Shown piece by piece: positions 55,519 through 61,911 of a stretch of DNA of 61,911 nucleotides (position 1 is its first letter; the number at the start of each line of letters is the position of its first letter). Both the position numbers and the translations under genes were made by a program. This DNA comes from Spirochaetales bacterium (GTDB lineage Bacteria; Spirochaetota; Spirochaetia; SZUA-6; JAFGRV01): contig JAFGQK010000301.1 in the NCBI GenBank assembly GCA_016935735.1, positions 1-61,911 on the forward strand, written 5' to 3'. The notes beneath the pieces were generated by a model. The model was not told where the DNA came from. It saw nothing but the letters and a program-made list of their open reading frames with translations, and ran no database searches.

Positions 55519-58500
55519 ATGGAAAAAAATTATATAGATATATACAAATTAGGACCTATGCAGGAGGGTATTTTATTCCATCACCTGTATGACAGGAAAG
55601 ATGATTCCTATGTTATCCAGGTATTGATTTCCATTAATGGTCATTTTATTCCCGGATATGCGGAAAAGGCCTATGATTTTCTTATTAAGCAATACGATGT
55701 TTTACGGACCTCGATTGTTTATAACAAGATGAAAATTCCAAGGCAGGTGCTTCTGAAAGCGAGGGAGGGAACCTTTATTTACAAGGATATTTCCCTTCTT
55801 TCCCACGGCGAGCAGGAATCTTTCATTGACAGGTATATTGAGGATGACCGCAGCGCGGGGTTTGATATAACAAAGGACATTCTTTTCAGGGTTACCTGCA
55901 TCAAAAAATCCAGTGATGCATATCTTCTTATGTTTACTCATCATCATATTATACTGGACGGATTGGCGCTCGGTATTGTCTGCAAGGATTTTCTCTCTGC
56001 ATATAAGAAGCTTACAATGAACCAGCCTCTTCCTGTAAGGAAAATATATCCATACAGGAATTATATAGAATGGTTAGAATCCCGGGATAAAGAAGCCATG
56101 TTCGCCTATTGGAAGCATTATTTACAGGGATATGATGCAATAGCCGATATCCCCCTGGCAATGGCAGATGCAAAAGAAAAAGGTTCCAAACGAAAAGAGT
56201 ATTATGTTTCGCTTGGTCCTGACCTGTCCGGCAGGATAAAGGAATTCGCAAACACTCATGGTGTTACCTTGAATAATGTCATGCAGACTATATGGGGGAT
56301 TATCCTGCAGCGGTATAACAATAAAAATGATGTCGTTTTCGGGAATGTTGTCTCTCTCCGGGCTGCTGATCTGGAAGGTATCGAATCCATGGCAGGTTTA
56401 TTGATTAATACGATTCCCCTGCGTGTTCATATAAAAGAGGATACAACTTTTATAGACCTTTTAAAAGGGATTCAACAGGATTTCCTGGAAAGTCTTGAAT
56501 ACAATCATCTTACTCTTACTGATATCCAGAAATGCAGTTCCCTGAACGGGCCGTTATTCAGCAATATATATGCGTATGAGGATTTTGCCATAGAAAATGA
56601 TTTGTATATTGATGTCCGGCAGGAAACGAATGATTTTTCCATCAGTAATGTCAAAGGCATAGAACAATCGAATTATGATTTTAACATCCTGATCTTCCCG
56701 GGGGAGGATGTCAGGATAAAATTCATATATAACGGTAACCGGCTGGATAATGATTTTATTGCCCGGATCGGCGGTCATATTATCCAGGTAGTAAATGAAC
56801 TACTTAAAAATCCCACGCAGAAAGCCGCAAGGATCGAAATTGTTACCCGTGCAGAAAAAGAAAGAATACTTTATAAGTTTAATGATACGAAAACTCACTA
56901 TCCGTCCGGCAGGCTTATACATGAACTCTTCGGGGAAGTGGTCATGCAAATGCCGGAAGCCACTGCCCTGGTGTATAAAGAAAAAAAACTCACGTACCGG
57001 GAATTACATGACAGATCCAACCGGATTGCCTGCCTGCTGGCAGAAAAAAAATGCAGGAAAGGGGCAGCCATAGGGCTCTCTGTCAACAAATCAATTGAAA
57101 TGGTTGTCGGGATGCTTGGAATATTGAAAGCAGGTGCTGCGTATGTACCCATTGAACCCTCTTACCCGGAAAACCGGATTAAATTTATTCTCAAGGACAT
57201 CTGCTGTGACCTTCTTTTATCCCAGAAAAAGATAAGTGAGAATCTGAAAACAGCTGTTGATATAATTAACCTGGATGACGAACTCCTCTATGAAAGCGCC
57301 TCAGAGTCGGGAAATCCCGGGCTACCGGGTAATGCGGATGATCTTGCCTATATACTGTTTACTTCCGGTTCAACCGGAACACCAAAGGGTGTGTTGGTCC
57401 CTCACAGGGCGGTGGTACGATTGGTCAGGAATACAAACTATACCAGGTTCGAAAGGGGGGGCAGGATATTACAAACAGGTGCAATCGCTTTCGATGCATC
57501 CACGTTCGAGATATGGGGAGCATTACTGAACGGGTTGGAATTACACCTGGTCGATGATGATATTATACTCAATGGCCGGCAGATGGGTAATATAATAAAG
57601 AATAACGGAATAACCACACTCTGGTTGACATCATCGTTATTCAATCAACTGTGCCTGGAAGATCCTGCGTTATTCAAACCACTTCATACATTGCTGGTCG
57701 GCGGGGAAGCGCTTAATCCGCAGACCATTAATCTTGTCCGGGAGACGAATCCGGGACTTGTGGTCATAAATGGATACGGACCTACCGAAAATACGACCTT
57801 TTCCACTTTTTTCAAGATCGAAAAAGACTTTGATGCATCCATTCCAATCGGGAAACCGATAAGTAATTCCACTGCATACATTCTCGATCAATACAACAAT
57901 GTGCAGCCGGTTGGTGTCGCCGGTGAATTGTGTGTTGGCGGCGATGGTGTTGCCAGGGGATATTTGAATGACCCGGATCTTACATCACAAAAGTTTGTTC
58001 CGCATCCTTTTGAGCCTGGTGCAACGATTTACAGGACAGGTGATCTTGCCCGCTGGATGCCGGACGGTAATATCGATTTTCTCGGGCGCCGGGATTACCA
58101 GGTTAAGATAAGGGGGTACCGGATCGAGCCTGGCGAGATCGAGGCGGCATTACGAGCCATTAACGGTATTAAAGATGCCCTTGTCGTGACTATAGACGAG
58201 AATGGCCATAAGAATTTATGCAGCTATATAATTGCGGATGCTGAGGTGAAAAATACCGATATTATTACCAGTCTGAAAATGAGTTTACCCTCATACCTGG
58301 TTCCCGCATATATCATAAAACTGGATTCTTTTCCCAAAACAAAAAGCGGGAAAATAGACCGGTACTCTTTACCCGATCCTCGTAAACATCTTTTAAGGGA
58401 AGGGACATATACTGCCCCGCAGACGGAAGTGCAAAAAAATATGGCGGAAATCTGGCAGAATATTTTAGGTGTGGAAAGAATTGGTATTACAGACGACTTT

Positions 58501-61500
58501 TTTATGTTTGGCGGTGATTCAATAAAGGTAATACAGGTCGTATCGCAGTTGCAGCGGTACGGATATACACTGGAAGTACACCAGTTTTTTGAAAACCGGA
58601 CGATCGAAGAGCTGTCCGGACTCGTCACGCACAATGCCAATGAAATCGACCAGGGGAAAGTTACCGGAAATATCAATTTCACCCCGATACAGCATTGGTT
58701 CAGGGAGAAGGTCGTAATCCGGAAAAATCATTTTAACCAGGCACTCATGTTTTACCGCCCAAAGGGATTTGACAGGGAAAGTGTCAGGGGGGTTTTCAGG
58801 AAATTACTGCGGCATCACGATGCGTTAAGAATAGTATTGTCGCAGGACAATGGGTATTTGATTAATAAGGATACAGCCGGTCCGGATGTTCCATTGACTT
58901 TCCATGAAGTACCGGATGGGGATATGGAAGCATTATTTATCCGGGAAAAAGCGGAAGAAATCCAGAAAACAATCTCACTTCATAATGGCCCTCTCCTGCA
59001 TCTCGGATTATTCCGCACGGCTACCGGTGACCATCTGCTCATTGTTATCCATCATCTTGTAATCGATGGAATTTCATGGCGGATATTGCTTGAGGATTTC
59101 AGCATCCTTTATGACCAGGAAATGAAAGGGCAGAAAGCCGTGTTGCCTTTGAAGACTCATTCTTTTAAATACTGGGCAGAGGCGTTAACCGGTTACAGCA
59201 GGACCGGCAACGTAAAAGATGAACTTCCCTACTGGCAGAAGGTATGCAGCGGTTATACTCCTTTGACTGGCCAATCGCCTGTTACGAAAGGAACGGCAAG
59301 AGATATCCTGACCAGTACCATCATTGTAAGCAAAGAAGACACAACCTTCCTTTCAGGGGATATTCATAAACCGTATCATACCGGGATGAACGATATTCTT
59401 GTAAGTGCACTGAGCCTGGCGCTGGGAAAATGGTGTGGAAAGAATACCATTATCTTTAACATGGAAGGACATGGCCGGCAGGGAATCGTTAAAGACATGA
59501 ATATAACACGTACAATAGGCTGGTTTACCTCACTCTATCCGGTGAAGCTGGATATAATGGAAAACCTGGAAGATCATATCCGGTATGTTAAGAAAACCCT
59601 TGAGGAAATACCCGGGAAAGGGATCGGGTATGGGGTATTGAGGTATTTATCCGGTTTGTCCCCTGACCTGAAAGAAACGATAACTATTGATCCGGATATC
59701 TGTTTTAATTATCTTGGTCAATTCAGGGTCGATCCTGAAGAGTCGGGATTTTCCCTTTCCCCATACGGGACAGGAAAAACCCGGAGTGATGAAGAAAACA
59801 TTATATATGACCTGGATGTAAATAGTATCATTAAAAATGGCCGGATGGAATTTACTTTTGATTATAATAGAAATGTTATTGACAGAGACCGGATAGACTC
59901 ATTTGTAGCATTGTTCAGGGCAGAACTGGACAGAATAATCAGGCATTGTATGGAAAAGAATGAGAGCATATCCATTCCCGGGGATTTCGGACCTGTCCGG
60001 ATAAGTACCCCGGAACTATCTGCTATCCGGAATTATTTGCCACCCGGAATCAATATAGAAGATATATATTACCTTACCCCCATGCAGAATGGAATATTAT
60101 TCCATCATATATATGATAATGAAAGAAGTGCATATACAATCCAGTTGGAACTTACCTTAGCAGGGAAGGTACGCCCGGATTTACTGGAAGAAAGCTATAA
60201 ATTACTAATAAATCGGAATAGTATTTTACGGTCTTTTGTTTTTTATGAGGAAACCGGGCAGGCTAAATTAATTGTGAAAAACATGAGTGAAGGAGATTTC
60301 ATTTTTGAAGATATTTCTCGTCTAAGTGATGAAGAGAAAACAGCTTATTTATCCGGTTTCAGGAAAAAGGATTGGGACAGGGGCTTCGACCTTGCCCGTG
60401 ACAGTTTACTCCGTTTTCACCTGTTTAAAACAGAACATAATAATTTTGTGCTCCTTATAACAACTCATCATATCATTATCGATGGCTGGAGTTTGAATCT
60501 GTTATGTAAAGAATTACTCTCCATTTATATCGATATACGTGCAGGAAGGCAGGTACCGGATAAAAAATATAGAGATACGTACCGGGAATATTCTGAATGG
60601 CTCATGAAACAGGAAAATAGCAGTGCCATGGACTACTGGATTCACTATTTAACAGGGTTTGAACCCCCTGAAACCCCGCCATTAATAAAAAAGAGGGATA
60701 AGACCGGCGCGTATTTAAAAAAGGACCACTTTTTTACTATAAATACGCATCTGAAAAAATCGATTGATGCGTTAGCCAGGGAGCTCAAAATAACTCCCAA
60801 TAACATACTTCAACTGGTCTGGGGGATTCTCCTGCATAAGTACGGGCACAACAATGATATCGTGTTCGGAAATGTTATTTCCGGCCGGCAGGTACGTATC
60901 GGCGGGATCCAGGAGACAATAGGATTGTTCATTAATACAATTCCATTGCGCATAACATTCGGCAGATCGGACAGTTATAAAGAATTGTTACTGGAAATAA
61001 ACAAAAAGTTCATTGAATGCGAACGGCATGGGTATATTGCTTTGACAGATATCCAGCAGGCTATTGGTGCCAGGGAGGGATTGTTCGATACGTTGTTTGT
61101 TTTTGAAAATTATCCACTGGATAATCTGTTAGCTGATAGCCGGCTATCTGACGATCTGGATTTCGATGTCATATCGTCGGATATGAAAGATGAATCGAAC
61201 TATCCGGTAAACATGATACTCTTGCCGAATAGCGAAGAAATCATTGTCCGGTTGAGTTATAATGAACATGTTGCCGGGAAAGAGTTGATGCCGTTCCTTG
61301 AAAAACATATTATCCGGATTCTTGATGAGATCATAAATAATACCAATAACATGGTTTCGGATTTCCGTCTTTTTTCACCCGATGAGTATGAAACAATAGT
61401 AAAGGAATCAGGCTATCTCGGTAGCGATTTTTACCGCAACGGACATATCGGATCCACAAAGGAAATAAGGAGGTCATTGCTGAACCATCCCGGGATTCAC

Positions 61501-61911
61501 GATTGTGCTGTCCTGACGGATGAAGACGGTACAGTACTGGTGTACTATGTGCCCTGTCTTGAAATAAATACTTTTGAAATAGATAATTTCCTGCGCAATA
61601 AGCTGGCCGCTTTTTACTTCCCGCTGGATTATATTCATGTTCAGACTATTCCCCGTACCATGTCCGGGAAAGCAGCAATACGGTATTCCGGCAAACAGGG
61701 GTTTCCCGGTTCCGGTGCTCTTTCTGAAATGACCGGATTGTGCATGCAAGCGGGAATCGATGACTGCGGAATATATACTTCATATGAAGATAAGACACCA
61801 TTAATAACGTATGAAGATACTATCGAAACAAGCACGCGGGAAAGTGATCCGGCAGGATCACCGGAAGAAGTGAGTGAAACGGATGCCCCGCCCGCCCTGG
61901 TACACGGGGCA
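55519..61911 (+). CDS. NRPS6 (partial): C-A(Val)-PCP-E-C-[AL-KR...]
   Basis: The first 2131 codons of a synthetase that runs off the window in frame. ATG 55519 follows GAGAGG (55507-55512). Module 1: DCL-type C (HHHIILDG near 141, then LALG where WS.G is usual); A 465-950 with pocket DAFWLGGTFK, a Val code; PCP Ser1001 in 'MFGGDS'; E 1050-1510 (HHLVIDGISWR near 1178, EGHGRQ, RTIGWFT, NYLGQ). Module 2: DCL-type C (MQNG instead of MQEG, HHIIIDGWS near 1650), then a whole A-type C-terminal subdomain ('GYLGSDFYRNG' to 'TIPRTMSGKAAI'), the first half of a second one, and the linker 'APPALVHGA'. In NRPS2 and NRPS5 this linker sits directly before an acyl ligase, so a fourth AL-KR module should follow. 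It acts after NRPS5, whose terminal E domain suits this first C domain. Confidence 0.95.
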   Translation, partial: MEKNYIDIYKLGPMQEGILFHHLYDRKDDSYVIQVLISINGHFIPGYAEKAYDFLIKQYDVLRTSIVYNKMKIPRQVLLKAREGTFIYKDISLLSHGEQESFIDRYIEDDRSAGFDITKDILFRVTCIKKSSDAYLLMFTHHHIILDGLALGIVCKDFLSAYKKLTMNQPLPVRKIYPYRNYIEWLESRDKEAMFAYWKHYLQGYDAIADIPLAMADAKEKGSKRKEYYVSLGPDLSGRIKEFANTHGVTLNNVMQTIWGIILQRYNNKNDVVFGNVVSLRAADLEGIESMAGLLINTIPLRVHIKEDTTFIDLLKGIQQDFLESLEYNHLTLTDIQKCSSLNGPLFSNIYAYEDFAIENDLYIDVRQETNDFSISNVKGIEQSNYDFNILIFPGEDVRIKFIYNGNRLDNDFIARIGGHIIQVVNELLKNPTQKAARIEIVTRAEKERILYKFNDTKTHYPSGRLIHELFGEVVMQMPEATALVYKEKKLTYRELHDRSNRIACLLAEKKCRKGAAIGLSVNKSIEMVVGMLGILKAGAAYVPIEPSYPENRIKFILKDICCDLLLSQKKISENLKTAVDIINLDDELLYESASESGNPGLPGNADDLAYILFTSGSTGTPKGVLVPHRAVVRLVRNTNYTRFERGGRILQTGAIAFDASTFEIWGALLNGLELHLVDDDIILNGRQMGNIIKNNGITTLWLTSSLFNQLCLEDPALFKPLHTLLVGGEALNPQTINLVRETNPGLVVINGYGPTENTTFSTFFKIEKDFDASIPIGKPISNSTAYILDQYNNVQPVGVAGELCVGGDGVARGYLNDPDLTSQKFVPHPFEPGATIYRTGDLARWMPDGNIDFLGRRDYQVKIRGYRIEPGEIEAALRAINGIKDALVVTIDENGHKNLCSYIIADAEVKNTDIITSLKMSLPSYLVPAYIIKLDSFPKTKSGKIDRYSLPDPRKHLLREGTYTAPQTEVQKNMAEIWQNILGVERIGITDDFFMFGGDSIKVIQVVSQLQRYGYTLEVHQFFENRTIEELSGLVTHNANEIDQGKVTGNINFTPIQHWFREKVVIRKNHFNQALMFYRPKGFDRESVRGVFRKLLRHHDALRIVLSQDNGYLINKDTAGPDVPLTFHEVPDGDMEALFIREKAEEIQKTISLHNGPLLHLGLFRTATGDHLLIVIHHLVIDGISWRILLEDFSILYDQEMKGQKAVLPLKTHSFKYWAEALTGYSRTGNVKDELPYWQKVCSGYTPLTGQSPVTKGTARDILTSTIIVSKEDTTFLSGDIHKPYHTGMNDILVSALSLALGKWCGKNTIIFNMEGHGRQGIVKDMNITRTIGWFTSLYPVKLDIMENLEDHIRYVKKTLEEIPGKGIGYGVLRYLSGLSPDLKETITIDPDICFNYLGQFRVDPEESGFSLSPYGTGKTRSDEENIIYDLDVNSIIKNGRMEFTFDYNRNVIDRDRIDSFVALFRAELDRIIRHCMEKNESISIPGDFGPVRISTPELSAIRNYLPPGINIEDIYYLTPMQNGILFHHIYDNERSAYTIQLELTLAGKVRPDLLEESYKLLINRNSILRSFVFYEETGQAKLIVKNMSEGDFIFEDISRLSDEEKTAYLSGFRKKDWDRGFDLARDSLLRFHLFKTEHNNFVLLITTHHIIIDGWSLNLLCKELLSIYIDIRAGRQVPDKKYRDTYREYSEWLMKQENSSAMDYWIHYLTGFEPPETPPLIKKRDKTGAYLKKDHFFTINTHLKKSIDALARELKITPNNILQLVWGILLHKYGHNNDIVFGNVISGRQVRIGGIQETIGLFINTIPLRITFGRSDSYKELLLEINKKFIECERHGYIALTDIQQAIGAREGLFDTLFVFENYPLDNLLADSRLSDDLDFDVISSDMKDESNYPVNMILLPNSEEIIVRLSYNEHVAGKELMPFLEKHIIRILDEIINNTNNMVSDFRLFSPDEYETIVKESGYLGSDFYRNGHIGSTKEIRRSLLNHPGIHDCAVLTDEDGTVLVYYVPCLEINTFEIDNFLRNKLAAFYFPLDYIHVQTIPRTMSGKAAIRYSGKQGFPGSGALSEMTGLCMQAGIDDCGIYTSYEDKTPLITYEDTIETSTRESDPAGSPEEVSETDAPPALVHGA
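61405..61911 (+). other. Front part of AL-KR cassette 4, cut by window edge
   Basis: It contains the orphan A-type C-terminal subdomain, the beginning of the split one ('GALSEMTGLCMQAGIDDCGI') and a Glu/Ser/Thr/Pro-rich linker ending 'PPALVHGA'. Of the copies it keeps the best GK motif ('TMSGKAAI'). The ligase itself would begin within tens of residues past the edge. Confidence 0.6.

Noticed and set aside
33188..61911. Reading NRPS1-6 as one continuous assembly line
   Set aside because: NRPS4 ends with a complete thioesterase and NRPS5 opens with a starter-like C domain after a gene and a regulatory gap, so two lines are more likely.

Overview
This window is almost entirely one non-ribosomal peptide synthetase (NRPS) locus. 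Six giant synthetase genes and one radical SAM gene, all on the + strand, fill about 2.4 kb to the right edge. The DNA is moderately AT-rich (roughly low-to-mid 40s % G+C, judged by eye). The left end carries an insertion sequence and dispersed intergenic repeats of the 'ccgtgtattcagtggtt' / 'cacggat' kind seen in many environmental Gram-negative genomes. I cannot place the organism firmly. An uncultured, probably anaerobic lineage (Acidobacteriota/Aminicenantes, Spirochaetota or Desulfobacterota-like) is a guess.

Layout. 1-1740: intergenic repeats around an IS4-like (DDE) transposase gene on the - strand. 1741-2420: non-coding leader with candidate promoters. 2421-41773: four collinear NRPS genes, overlapping or nearly touching, that form a complete assembly line ending in a thioesterase. 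41851-43737: a B12-binding-type radical SAM enzyme. 43738-43981: a second regulatory gap with a palindrome and an inverted repeat. 43982-61911: two NRPS genes of a second assembly line, the last cut by the window edge.

Line 1 domain order: NRPS1 AL-KR(dead)-PCP-C-A-PCP-E; NRPS2 C-A-PCP-E-C-A-PCP-C-[AL-KR]-PCP-E; NRPS3 C-A-PCP-E-C-A-PCP; NRPS4 C-A-PCP-C-A(MT)-PCP-TE. Every gene junction agrees with this order: proteins ending in E are followed by a C domain of the type that accepts a D-configured donor, and the protein ending in PCP is followed by an LCL-type C domain. Reading the A-domain pockets by eye against GrsA PheA gives: AL-loaded acid - D-Leu - D-(Val/Ile-like) - Pro - AL/KR acid (+E) - D-Leu - unassigned hydrophobic - Ser - N-methyl hydrophobic residue - release by TE. 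Line 2 reads: starter-like C - Ser (E) - AL/KR acid (E) - Val (E) - then a further AL/KR module that begins exactly at the window edge.

The most unusual element is a recurring cassette: a FAAL/acyl-ligase-type adenylation domain plus a PKS-type ketoreductase, embedded in remnants of an ordinary A-domain C-terminal subdomain and used inside elongation modules as well as in the loading module. It occurs three times, and a fourth copy starts at the right edge. It suggests that acids other than amino acids (probably alpha-keto/alpha-hydroxy acids) are built repeatedly into lipo- or depsipeptide-like products. A B12-type radical SAM enzyme between the two lines could add a C-methyl or another radical modification. 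No MbtH-like protein, phosphopantetheinyl transferase, transporter or regulator gene is visible in the window.
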